A stretch of 64,000 nucleotides of DNA, taken from positions 2,728,001 to 2,792,000 of the forward strand of contig NZ_CP087997.1 in the NCBI RefSeq assembly GCF_021044565.1. Reading direction: 5' to 3'. This DNA is from Subtercola endophyticus. GTDB taxonomy: Bacteria; Actinomycetota; Actinomycetes; Actinomycetales; Microbacteriaceae. Made by a program: the position numbers and the translations under genes. A model generated the notes under the pieces. That model was given only the letters and a program-made list of their open reading frames with translations, ran no database searches and was not told the origin of the DNA. Positions 1 through 7,720 of the stretch are shown here, piece after piece (within the stretch, counting starts at the first letter, position 1; each line of letters begins with the position of its first letter).

Positions 1-919
1 CAGCGAGCTTCGGTTTTCGAAGATCGGCGTCGATGATGATGACACGTGTACCGGCCGCGGCAGTAACGATGGCCAGGTTCGCCGACGACGTACTCTTTCC
101 CTCACCCGGCACTGATGACGTGATCACATAACTGCGAGGCCTGTTCGTGGCAACTATGAACTGAAGATTCGTTCTAAGCGTTCGAAACGACTCGGCGCGT
201 GGGCTACGCGGGTCGTCCTGCACAACCAACGGTCGCTCCGTGGTTTTGGAGTCGTACGCGATGCCTCCAAGGATAGGGGCGTTGGAAACCAGTTCGACGT
301 CATGCTCGTTGCGTACCCGCGTGTCAAGCGCATATCGAAGGATCGCCACCACAACGCCGAGCACAAGCCCGATGATTGCACCGATCAGGATGTTGATACG
401 GGTGTTCGGCGAGTAGGGACTGGTTGGAACGAGAGCCTGTTGAAGCACTGTGATCTTGACAGGTGATACACCCGTTGAATCAACGGGCACAATCTTCGCG
501 ACGGTGGCCTCGAAGCTGGCTGCGATCGCATTTGCCACCTCTGCCGCGAGCTCCGGCGACGGGTCGGATACGCCGATTTCGACAACGACTGTTCCGACTG
601 TCGTAGTGGCGGAGACATGATCGGCCAGGCTTTGGGCGTTTGTTTTCAGTCCGAGCTGATCGATTACCGGCTGGAGCACCGCCGGGGTGGCGATGATGTC
701 AGCGTATGACTTGACCTGTCCTTGGGTGAAGTTGCTTCCCTGAGTGAGTTCGGTCACCGTTCCGGCCGACTGCACCGAAACGAAGACTTTGCTCGAAGCG
801 GAGTACTGCGGCACCGCGAGTATCGAGAACAGGGATCCCACGGCGATCCCGACGAGAACGAGGGCCAGAATAATGACCCAGCCCTTGCGGAGAATCCTCA
901 GGTAATCGCGAAGCTCCAA
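1..919 (-). CDS. Wzz/BY-kinase (CpsD/CapB type), 3' end outside window
   Basis: This is a polysaccharide co-polymerase fused to a bacterial tyrosine kinase, the family that sets chain length and export of exopolysaccharide at the inner membrane. The visible part runs from a TTG start through ELRDYLRILRKGW, a first membrane segment, an extracytoplasmic Wzz region, a second membrane segment after a Pro-rich turn (VPTSPYSPN), then LRTNLQF, Walker A (PGEGKST) and the beginning of Walker A' (IIIDADLRKP), where the window ends. The TTG start is chosen because it aligns with MELSDYLRVLR of the paralogue at 2408-3922 and has GGAAGG about 8 nt upstream. Walker B and any C-terminal Tyr cluster lie outside. 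It forms a minus-strand group with the two phosphatases and second kinase upstream. Confidence 0.85.
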   Translation of the reverse strand, partial: MELRDYLRILRKGWVIILALVLVGIAVGSLFSILAVPQYSASSKVFVSVQSAGTVTELTQGSNFTQGQVKSYADIIATPAVLQPVIDQLGLKTNAQSLADHVSATTTVGTVVVEIGVSDPSPELAAEVANAIAASFEATVAKIVPVDSTGVSPVKITVLQQALVPTSPYSPNTRINILIGAIIGLVLGVVVAILRYALDTRVRNEHDVELVSNAPILGGIAYDSKTTERPLVVQDDPRSPRAESFRTLRTNLQFIVATNRPRSYVITSSVPGEGKSTSSANLAIVTAAAGTRVIIIDADLRKPKLA

Positions 920-979
920 GTGTTCTGCCTTCCATCGTGTGCGTCAAAGCAGTGATGCTCGCTTTGCTGCACCTCAACT

Positions 980-993
980 CAAACGTAAATTCG
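980..993 (-). promoter_or_regulatory. Shared upstream 14-mer CAAACGTAAATTCG, copy 1
   Basis: An AT-rich 14-mer lies about 60 bp upstream of the TTG start of the kinase gene. It recurs with one mismatch at 4843-4856, upstream of the exported protein gene. AT-rich words are rare here, so a shared regulator site is plausible. No matching regulator is visible in the window. Confidence 0.3.
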
Positions 994-1010
994 TTTCCAA
1001 CGCGTTACAG

Positions 1011-1029
1011 GATCGCGATTATCGCGATC
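1011..1029. promoter_or_regulatory. 19-bp perfect palindrome upstream of kinase gene
   Basis: GATCGCGAT and ATCGCGATC flank a single central T, about 92-110 bp upstream of the TTG start at 919. It sits in an AT-richer stretch between the phosphatase gene and the kinase gene, so it reads as an operator rather than a terminator (no T run follows). Confidence 0.45.
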
Positions 1030-1039
1030 AATTGCCCCT

Positions 1040-1660
1040 CTAATGTAAAATTCTTACCCCGATCGACGATTTCTCGGTTGCATGTCTCAGAAGTTTTGCG
1101 GTGGTGCAAGCAGCCGGTGAGAGTTGACTCAGGGATTCTGAATAGATTTCTGCGCCTCGACGATAAGGGTCAACGACATCGTCATCGCTCGGAGCGTCAA
1201 TCTGTCCGGTCACACCGCGCCTGATCGTTACGAGTTTGATTACTGCGATCAACTTCTCGCGAGTCGTCGTGAGTGGATTGGTCGTAGCAAGTACCTCGTC
1301 ATCGGAGATGTCCGCGGCAAGCCTTGCGAATTCTCGAAGGGTGAAGGTCACGCTGACCTTGCGCGGCACGAGCTGAACGATCTCCTTGCGATGAGCGCGC
1401 GAGAGCGCCAGCAGCAGATCGGCCGATTCGACATAGGACTCCGTGAGATACCTTGCGCGGTGCGCCGAGGGGTCGAGACCGAGGCCACGAGCGATTTCGG
1501 CAGCTTCTGGAGTCATCGCGTCGCCTTCCCCCGCGAATGTTCCCGCGCTCGACACGGAAAAGACGTCAGGCCGCGCGAGTTCTGCACGCAAGATCAACTC
1601 TGTGAGAGGAGATCGGATGATATTTCCGGAACAGACTGTCAGAATCGAAAAATCCGGCAC
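1040..1660 (-). CDS. Low-molecular-weight protein-tyrosine phosphatase
   Basis: It dephosphorylates phosphotyrosine, typically on the partner BY-kinase of polysaccharide export systems. The P-loop reads VCSGNIIRSP, keeping the C-x5-R nucleophile and Arg (about residues 10 and 16) although the usual second Cys (NICRS) is Ile. The general-acid loop DPY is present near the C-terminus (DVVDPYRRG). The GTG at 1660 is preferred because GGGGG lies about 5 nt upstream and the P-loop then starts near residue 9, as in the family. An in-frame start at 1699 is possible but would add an atypical leader. It lies downstream of a second phosphatase gene in the same direction. Confidence 0.85.
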   Translation of the reverse strand: MPDFSILTVCSGNIIRSPLTELILRAELARPDVFSVSSAGTFAGEGDAMTPEAAEIARGLGLDPSAHRARYLTESYVESADLLLALSRAHRKEIVQLVPRKVSVTFTLREFARLAADISDDEVLATTNPLTTTREKLIAVIKLVTIRRGVTGQIDAPSDDDVVDPYRRGAEIYSESLSQLSPAACTTAKLLRHATEKSSIGVRILH

Positions 1661-1742
1661 ATTACCCCCATTTCGGGCACAAGATCGACGTTTCTGCAAG
1701 CATAGGCCACAGACCGAGACGCCTCGAACGGCGTCTCGGTGA

Positions 1743-2396
1743 CTAAATTGCGAACATCCTACGGCTGATCGTCGAAACGGCGATTTCGATCATATCTGCC
1801 ACCTGCCGGTGCACGGCGTCGCCTCGACGGTACGGATCTGGAATGTCGTCATCACTCGCATTTGCGGCGAGGGAGGAGCGAACCGCAGAAGCTCGCCCGA
1901 CCGTCACGACGCCTCTGCGAGCGACACTCTCACCTGCGCTGACGACTTCGGGTACCTCCTCGAGGATTCGGGCGAACTCTCGAACGGTGAAGGTTCGATG
2001 AAGAAGGGCCGGATAGCGCTTCACGAGATCGACTTGCTGCTCCCGGGTCATTGTCAGAAGCACATTGGCCCCCATGCTGATGGTCCGATCGAGAACCCTG
2101 CTTTCAGCGCCAGCGATCTGAGCTCCCAAACGCAACCCTTCGCTTGCCGCCGTCTCGTCCATGGCCACGCCATTTATCGTCTGGAGACCCGCGCTCTCCA
2201 CGCGAATCGTCTGCCGGTCAGCGACTTCGAGCGTCGTGAGCTTCGAGGTAAGCAATCGCTCCGCTAATGGAGAACGGCAGATGTTGCCGGTGCAGACGAA
2301 CAGAAACGTGAAGGAATCATCGTCGATGACTGACTGAATCGGCCGCGACGACCGACGTGACAAGGGTTGCGACGCCGGGCTCGCATGCGATCCCAT
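1743..2396 (-). CDS. Low-molecular-weight protein-tyrosine phosphatase
   Basis: This is the second LMW-PTP of the locus. The canonical P-loop VCTGNICRSP has Cys at about residue 35 and Arg at about 41, and the acid loop DIPDPYRRG sits near residue 188. The first about 28 residues are Ser/Arg-rich and outside the domain, so the true start may be further in. It lies 11 bp downstream of the BY-kinase stop and is probably translated from the same message, giving a kinase-phosphatase pair. Length (217 aa) exceeds the roughly 150-180 aa of minimal members because of this leader and an insertion before the acid loop. Confidence 0.88.
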   Translation of the reverse strand: MGSHASPASQPLSRRSSRPIQSVIDDDSFTFLFVCTGNICRSPLAERLLTSKLTTLEVADRQTIRVESAGLQTINGVAMDETAASEGLRLGAQIAGAESRVLDRTISMGANVLLTMTREQQVDLVKRYPALLHRTFTVREFARILEEVPEVVSAGESVARRGVVTVGRASAVRSSLAANASDDDIPDPYRRGDAVHRQVADMIEIAVSTISRRMFAI

Positions 2397-2407
2397 GAGC
2401 GGCCGGC

Positions 2408-3922
2408 TCAGTTCGAATCAGTGCCCGTGCGAATGGGCACGACGTTATTTACGACTTCGACAGTGTCTTCGTGCTCGAGGCGAGGTGTGGCATGCTTCGT
2501 CTTCTTGCTGTCTTTGCCGTAATACGAACCGTAGTAATAGCCGTAACCCCGACCGAGGGCACCCTTCGTCGGAACACGGTTCAGAATTACGCCCAGTGTC
2601 TTACCTGACGTCTTGGCAATATTCGCTAGCGCCTTCGTCAATTCATCAGTAGTCGTCTTTCCGGCCGAAACTACCACTATGGCACCGTCGGTGCGCGCCG
2701 AGAGAACGGCGGCATCGGTCACTGGCAGGAGGGGTGGGGCGTCCACGAGCACCATCGCGTCGCGAGCGAGCTCGTGCAGCAACACATTCATGCCTTGAGA
2801 TCCGAGCAACTCACTGGGGTTCGGCGGAATGGAACCTGCGCCCAACACGAGAAGGTTGCCCGAAGTTCCCCAGGGCTGGAGTACATCCTGTATCTCAGCC
2901 TTACCGATGAGGAGATCAGTGATTCCGACACCAGGCACGATGCCGAATGCCGATGTGACGGATGGTTTGCGGAGGTCGCCGTCAACGACGATTACCTTCT
3001 GGCCGGCCGCGGCCAATGTGACGGCCAGGTTGGCCGTCACCGTCGATTTGCCGTCGTTCGGCAGTGGGCTCGTGACGACAATGATTCGAGGCGGATTGTC
3101 GACATTCATGAATTGCAGGTTGGTGCGCAGTTCACGCAGCGCTTCGGGCAGTGCATGGCTGCCCGACTGCGAAGCATAGTCGGTGGTGTCGGCCTCCGGT
3201 ACGATGCGGTTCTCATCATCAAGCCGCCTGTCTTTCGGAAGGCTGCCGATGACAGAGAGCCCAAACTGCCGTTCGATCGATTCCGACGTGCGGATGCGCC
3301 GGTCGAGCAGGTTTCGCACGACCGCGTATACGAGCCCCAGAATCAGGCCGATGAGCGCTCCCAGTGCGACCGCCAGCTTCACATTGGGGGAAACCGGGCT
3401 GGTAGGAACGATTGCGGACTCGACCGGCTGAAGAAAGATGGAGCCAATCGTCGAATCCGACGTCGAGCCGGGGCTGGCACTGTCGGTCTCGATGACTTTG
3501 ATTTGTGCAGCGAGTGCTGTTATCCACGCGTCTGCGAGATCTTTCGCTCCCTGAGCGGTTGAGGCCGTGGCACTCACATCGATCGTCGGTGTGTCTTTGA
3601 CGTTGGTGACTGTCACGTGCGATACCAAGGTCTCGGGTGAGGTGGATAGACCGAGGGATTGGATGACGAGCTGGGCGACAGCCCGAGATTCACCCACATT
3701 GACGTACGTCGGAGCCTTCGACTTCGCCAGCGAATCAGCCACCGACGTTGTTCCGACGTCGTTGCTCGCCGTCACCAGCGAAACGATTCCGCTCGAGTTG
3801 GCCGCGTAGACCTTCGGCTGAGTGAACGTCCAGCCGAAGGCGACGACCGCGCCGAGAACGGTGATCAGAATGATTCCGACCCAATGCGCGCGCAACACGC
3901 GCAGATAATCAGATAACTCCAT
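2408..3922 (-). CDS. Wzz-fused tyrosine-protein kinase (CpsD/CapB/BY-kinase family)
   Basis: It controls export and chain length of capsular or exopolysaccharide and autophosphorylates on C-terminal tyrosines. Order of parts: membrane segment at about residues 15-33, Wzz domain, Pro-rich turn (VPTSPVSPN) and second membrane segment at about 181-202, juxtamembrane helix LRELRTNLQF, Walker A (PNDGKST, about 288-294), Walker A' (VVDGDLRKP, about 312-320), Walker B (VLVDAPP, about 391-397) and a Tyr cluster GYGYYYGSYYG (about 459-469). Both halves are in one polypeptide, the usual actinobacterial form. It is a full-length paralogue of the truncated gene at 1-919. The start ATG is supported by alignment of the N-terminus between the two. 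Confidence 0.92.
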   Translation of the reverse strand: MELSDYLRVLRAHWVGIILITVLGAVVAFGWTFTQPKVYAANSSGIVSLVTASNDVGTTSVADSLAKSKAPTYVNVGESRAVAQLVIQSLGLSTSPETLVSHVTVTNVKDTPTIDVSATASTAQGAKDLADAWITALAAQIKVIETDSASPGSTSDSTIGSIFLQPVESAIVPTSPVSPNVKLAVALGALIGLILGLVYAVVRNLLDRRIRTSESIERQFGLSVIGSLPKDRRLDDENRIVPEADTTDYASQSGSHALPEALRELRTNLQFMNVDNPPRIIVVTSPLPNDGKSTVTANLAVTLAAAGQKVIVVDGDLRKPSVTSAFGIVPGVGITDLLIGKAEIQDVLQPWGTSGNLLVLGAGSIPPNPSELLGSQGMNVLLHELARDAMVLVDAPPLLPVTDAAVLSARTDGAIVVVSAGKTTTDELTKALANIAKTSGKTLGVILNRVPTKGALGRGYGYYYGSYYGKDSKKTKHATPRLEHEDTVEVVNNVVPIRTGTDSN

Positions 3923-4038
3923 GTCAATCCCCTTGTTGGCGGCATCTCATCAGGCGAACGCGAGCCGGTCTAGGCACGTCTCTGAATCGACGGGCTAAAT
4001 TAGCGCAGTTCGTAAACAATACCTCCCGGAAACACGCG

Positions 4039-4069
4039 TTGCGTCACCAAACATCAGTCGATGACGCAA
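4039..4069. promoter_or_regulatory. Inverted repeat between exported-protein and kinase genes
   Basis: TTGCGTCA and TGACGCAA are perfect 8-bp arms around a 15-nt spacer. They extend with one bulge to CGCG at each outer end. The repeat lies 45 bp past the stop of the gene at 4114 and about 117 bp upstream of the kinase start at 3922. There is no T run on the minus strand, so either an operator or a weak terminator is possible. Confidence 0.4.
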
Positions 4070-4113
4070 TCGCGATCACGTCGAAGGCGATCAATTCATC
4101 GCCGTGACGAGGG

Positions 4114-4671
4114 TCAGCTCAGGCTCAAGCCAAGCGCCGAAACGTCGTCGCTGTCGGAATCGAGTGTGATGCCGAGTACCGGCTTGGTGCTTCCTACAGG
4201 GGCATTCCAAGTGACCGTCGGCATGGTCACGACTACACCGTTCGTCACCGCCGTGTGAGAGAAGATGTAGACCTGCGTGACGGTGTTGGCCGAAACGAGC
4301 GCCCATCCCGCGCTGATGTAGGCCGCAGTGCTGATTGTGGTCGACCAGATCGTCGGCTTGTTGTTGTAGACCGTGAGGGTGAGGTTGCCCGAGTTCTGGC
4401 CAGCGACGCCCGCGCTGTTGTAGGTCATCGACCCATTGACATAGGTAGCGGTTCGAGGTGACGCGCTCGTGCCGGTCGCGGAGATCGTGCCCGTCAAGTA
4501 GGCCGTCGGGCTGTCGATGACGACGCTGGCAGCGGCCAGCGGGGTAGATACGGCGAGTGCGACGACGGGCACGGCCCACGCAGCGCCGGTCGCGACCTGG
4601 CGGCGGGTGAGGCCCTTCTTCGGGGCCTCGGTGGTTTCGATGTCGATGTCAGACGTGCTGTGGTTTTCCAC
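4114..4671 (-). CDS. Predicted Tat-exported surface protein of unknown function
   Basis: I do not recognise a functional domain. The N-terminus has a charged region, a twin-arginine motif LTRRQVATG (about residues 21-29), a hydrophobic stretch and an Ala-rich cleavage site near residue 48 (PLAAAS), which is a classic Tat signal. The mature part of about 135 residues is rich in Thr, Ser, Ala, Val and Asn with alternating hydrophobicity, suggesting a beta-sandwich cell-surface domain. It has no Cys and no sorting signal. It lies at the head of the minus-strand polysaccharide gene group and may be a secreted matrix or surface component, which is inference from position only. Confidence 0.75.
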   Translation of the reverse strand: MENHSTSDIDIETTEAPKKGLTRRQVATGAAWAVPVVALAVSTPLAAASVVIDSPTAYLTGTISATGTSASPRTATYVNGSMTYNSAGVAGQNSGNLTLTVYNNKPTIWSTTISTAAYISAGWALVSANTVTQVYIFSHTAVTNGVVVTMPTVTWNAPVGSTKPVLGITLDSDSDDVSALGLSLS

Positions 4672-4842
4672 GTGACTGGCCTTTCTTCGTAGGTTCGTTT
4701 TAGGTGCGGTGCTGGTGCTTGATCTTGAGTTCTAAGCAGACGCACGAGAAATTACGATGCTGCGGCGGCACTCCCCCACAAGCTGCTTCGTCGCATGTTG
4801 CTGCAGTAGGAAACTAGCAGATCGGGGGCGGCAAATTCGAGC

Positions 4843-4856
4843 CAAACGTTAATTCG
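4843..4856 (-). promoter_or_regulatory. Shared upstream 14-mer CAAACGTTAATTCG, copy 2
   Basis: It differs from 980-993 at one position. It overlaps the left arm of the inverted repeat at 4852-4874 and sits about 170 bp upstream of the exported-protein start. Confidence 0.3.
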
Positions 4857-4874
4857 ACGTTACGAAAGTCGAAT
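4852..4874. promoter_or_regulatory. Perfect inverted repeat ATTCGAC-N9-GTCGAAT
   Basis: Seven-base perfect arms with a 9-nt spacer lie in the 286-bp gap between the membrane-protein gene (ends 4958) and the exported-protein gene (starts 4671). The AT-rich arms and lack of a T run favour a dimeric-regulator operator. Confidence 0.4.
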
Positions 4875-4957
4875 AATGAAGTACAATTCCGCGACTTGCA
4901 CCCCGAAGGGGGGTACTTGACGCGCAATGTTAGACAAGTTGACGCGAAATGGTGTTT

Positions 4958-6112
4958 TCAGAAGGTAAAGGTGAGGTGGGCGGCATCCGCGGTCAGCTCG
5001 TCAGTGACCCCGGCAAAAGCGAACTGTAGAAGGCCGACGAAGGGAGCTGCACGAGACGCAAGACCGCGATCCGAAGCCACGATGCAATGCAAGGTTCCGC
5101 ACATGGCGGTGTCGGTTGTCTCGAACGAGAGCGAGATGTCGCGACGGTTGATGGAGGGCTGGTCGACGAGAAACGCGATGACGGCACGCACGGCGGCACG
5201 TTGCTGTTCGGAGAGGCGACGGGAGAGGTGGTCGGGGTCGACGAATGATCCGACGACGTCTTCGAGGGGCTCGATCGAGAGGTTCGAGACGATGGAGGCT
5301 CGCAAGCGCGTCTGCAGTTCGGCAGCTTTGTCGATGTCGGCCTGGGTGAGGGCATCCTGAGCCTTGAGCTCTCTGAAGAATGGCAGAACCTCGCTGCGCA
5401 GGGCACGGATGTCGCGGCCGAGAAACTCTTCGATGGCCTCACGGCGGTCGGCCTGGTCACGGCGGTCTCGGGCTGCAGCGGCCGCGGCGCGATCGGCGGT
5501 CAGGCCCGAGATGAGGTAACCGGCGTAGATGGCAGAGCCGATTCCGATGGCGAGAATGGGGGTGCCGACGATCGAGAGTGAGATGAAGTAGGAGCCGGCA
5601 GCACGAGTGGCTTCGACGATGACGGTGGTGACGCTGACAAGCGCGAGGGCGATGATCGTGAATCCGACGATTTCGAGCGGGTGACGATAGGGGCCGGCGA
5701 GCATGAGAACGAGGGCGAGGCAGATGGGGCCCCAGTCGTTTCGCACGGCGGTGTCTGCGCAGAGTTGACTGAGGGCGTCGAGAACGCTCGCGAGGGCGAC
5801 CAGAGCGAACACGAGAGAGTAACGCCCGAAAGTCACCCGTTTTCGGTACGGCTCTGCGGCCCAGACGAAGCAGACGTAGGCGGCGACCAACACGACGATT
5901 CCCGCGATCTGGAGCGCGGGAATCGCGACTTCGTTGCCGTTGCTGAAGCCGAGACCGAAAGCGGTGCCGACGCTGACGAGACCGACGACGAAAACGAAGA
6001 TGCGGGCAGTGATGCCGCTCAGCGGGTCGATCTGCTGAGCGGTTTCGGGCTGCGCCTGGGCAGCGCGAGCCGACGGGGCAGCCTTGCGGGATGCGTTGGG
6101 CAAGCGGGACAC
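4958..6112 (-). CDS. Membrane protein, probable partner of the adjacent sensor kinase
   Basis: The first about 200 residues hold several hydrophobic segments (for example residues about 35-60 and 68-85). They are followed by a charged helical stretch (DRRDQADRREAIEEFLGRDI) and a soluble C-terminal domain of about 150 residues. The layout mimics a NarL-type sensor kinase, but I find no H-box and no N or G boxes, so it looks like a degenerate kinase or a signalling partner. The GTG start lies 2 bp after the kinase stop, implying one message and coupled translation. The function is not known to me. Confidence 0.7.
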   Translation of the reverse strand: MSRLPNASRKAAPSARAAQAQPETAQQIDPLSGITARIFVFVVGLVSVGTAFGLGFSNGNEVAIPALQIAGIVVLVAAYVCFVWAAEPYRKRVTFGRYSLVFALVALASVLDALSQLCADTAVRNDWGPICLALVLMLAGPYRHPLEIVGFTIIALALVSVTTVIVEATRAAGSYFISLSIVGTPILAIGIGSAIYAGYLISGLTADRAAAAAARDRRDQADRREAIEEFLGRDIRALRSEVLPFFRELKAQDALTQADIDKAAELQTRLRASIVSNLSIEPLEDVVGSFVDPDHLSRRLSEQQRAAVRAVIAFLVDQPSINRRDISLSFETTDTAMCGTLHCIVASDRGLASRAAPFVGLLQFAFAGVTDELTADAAHLTFTF

Positions 6113-6114
6113 GG

Positions 6115-7332
6115 TCAGTGCACCAACCCGTACGTGGTGCGGGGCGCGGATGCGCGGGGCACCGACATGAGCACGGCGGTTCCGGCGCCCGGGGTCGACC
6201 AGATCTTGACGCTGCCGCCGAGGGATTCGATGCGCTGGCGAACCGAGACGCGCAGGCCCATGCGCTGCTCGTCGACGCGCTTGGTGTCGAATCCGGCACC
6301 CGCGTCGGTGACGACGACGTTGATGGTGTCGACTCCGGCGACGACGGCGAGTTCGGCCTCGTTGGTCTGGGCGTGCTTGCTCACGTTGACGAGCGACTGG
6401 TCGATGGCTTTGACGATTTCGGCAATGGCGGGAGCGGCGAGTTCGGAGAGGATGCCCGGGTCACCGCTGATGGTGACGATGAGGCCGCGGGCTCTGGCCG
6501 ACTGGATGACCGGGGCCAGGCCCGAGGTGAGAATCGCTTCACCGCTGACGCGCATCTGCAGCATGGCCTCGTCAACGAGCAGGCCGGGGTGCGCGAGCGC
6601 GGCGATGTCTCTGACGAGAAAGGCTCGGTGGGGTTCTGAGAAGGGTCCGACGGCCGTGAGGGTCAGCGCGTGCAGGTCGTTCAAGACGGTGTCGTGCAGG
6701 GCGGCTGAGGCGCGGGACGCGATGCGGTTTCGTTCGATCATCCGCTCTTCTGCGACGGCTGCGGCCTGCATGGTGGCGGCGCCCTTGATGGACTCGCGGC
6801 GGCCGAGCCACAGGGTGACCAGAAGAACGATGAGGCCGAGGTAGGTGGCGATGAGGGGAAAGTCGAAGGCGAAGGGGATGCCCGAGACGCGGGCGCCGAT
6901 CTGAACCGCGAGCGAAGCGAAGACGAAGCCGAGAGTGCAGCGCAAGACCGCAGAGAGAAGGGTACGACCGGCGACGCCGACGACGGTCATCGCGATCTTC
7001 GGGAGAGAGAAGAGAATGGCGTCGGACTTCCAGTCGGAAGGCGCGCCCATGCCGATCTCGACGGTGAACAAGAAGAGTCCGGCTGCGCCCGCGAGCATGA
7101 GCGCGAACATGCCAAGGCGATTCGTCACGATGAGGGCGCCGGCGACGCTCACCCCGGCGATGGCGAGCCCGGCCAGAGCGAGAACGATGTCGACCTGCGG
7201 AATGGCTACGCGAAAGGCGATGAGCAAGACGAAGGTAGCGGCGAGAAAGACGCTGCTGACCCAGATGGCCGCCTTGCCGAGCGCTCGGCTCGTAACGAGC
7301 CCCTGCACGTCGGTAGGTAATACCAGAGACAT
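6115..7332 (-). CDS. Sensor histidine kinase, NarL/HisKA_3-like
   Basis: This is the membrane input half of a two-component system. Six or more hydrophobic segments fill residues about 20-175, then comes the H-box ALHDTVLNDL with the likely phospho-acceptor His at about residue 213. An N-box-like QSLVNVSKHA (312-321), G1 DAGAGF (343-348) and G2 STPGAGTAV (379-387) complete a GHKL ATPase domain. AAGGG stands before the ATG. It is first in a two-gene message with the membrane protein downstream. No regulator is adjacent. The LuxR-type regulator ending at 10975 is the nearest candidate but is separated by two unrelated genes. Confidence 0.85.
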   Translation of the reverse strand: MSLVLPTDVQGLVTSRALGKAAIWVSSVFLAATFVLLIAFRVAIPQVDIVLALAGLAIAGVSVAGALIVTNRLGMFALMLAGAAGLFLFTVEIGMGAPSDWKSDAILFSLPKIAMTVVGVAGRTLLSAVLRCTLGFVFASLAVQIGARVSGIPFAFDFPLIATYLGLIVLLVTLWLGRRESIKGAATMQAAAVAEERMIERNRIASRASAALHDTVLNDLHALTLTAVGPFSEPHRAFLVRDIAALAHPGLLVDEAMLQMRVSGEAILTSGLAPVIQSARARGLIVTISGDPGILSELAAPAIAEIVKAIDQSLVNVSKHAQTNEAELAVVAGVDTINVVVTDAGAGFDTKRVDEQRMGLRVSVRQRIESLGGSVKIWSTPGAGTAVLMSVPRASAPRTTYGLVH

Positions 7333-7720
7333 AAAACCCTTCGGTGCTTTTGCCGGTTACCCCCGAATAGGGCAGAAGTCACTGGTTCATATTAGGCACC
7401 TAGAGGGGGTCTCGGGGTCGAGGCGGGGAGATTCTTCGGGAATGGGGGGTGTTTGGGGTGGGAGCCTGGCTGGGATTGGGGCTGGCTGGTTTGAGAAGGG
7501 TCGGTTTGACGAGGGTTAACGGTGACCATCTCGAGGGCCGATTCCTGACTGCTCCGATGTCGGACGTTGATGGTACCTCTGGGGGTGACCCATCTTGGAA
7601 GGGCAAGCCCTGTGGGCGCGGCAGCTCGGAAGGCGATGGGATGGTGTTCGAGAAAGTTTTGACGGGCATCCGTTGACCTGATTCGCTGAGTTTTGCTCGT
7701 TATCGTGATAGAATCGGGCT
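7333..7720. other. Intergenic 388 bp with G-rich tract and leaderless promoter
   Basis: This divergent spacer lies between the sensor kinase and the DUF222 gene. It holds a G-rich stretch at 7444-7481 with five runs of three or more G, followed by ordinary sequence. At its end TAGAAT (7709-7714) stands 6 nt before the ATG at 7721 with no ribosome-binding site between, which fits a leaderless transcript. No reading frame here looks coding. Confidence 0.5.
7709..7714 (+). promoter_or_regulatory. -10 element for leaderless DUF222-HNH transcript
   Basis: TAGAAT with 6 nt to the ATG places transcription start at or next to the initiation codon. No Shine-Dalgarno sequence is present. No convincing -35 hexamer is seen. 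Confidence 0.45.
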
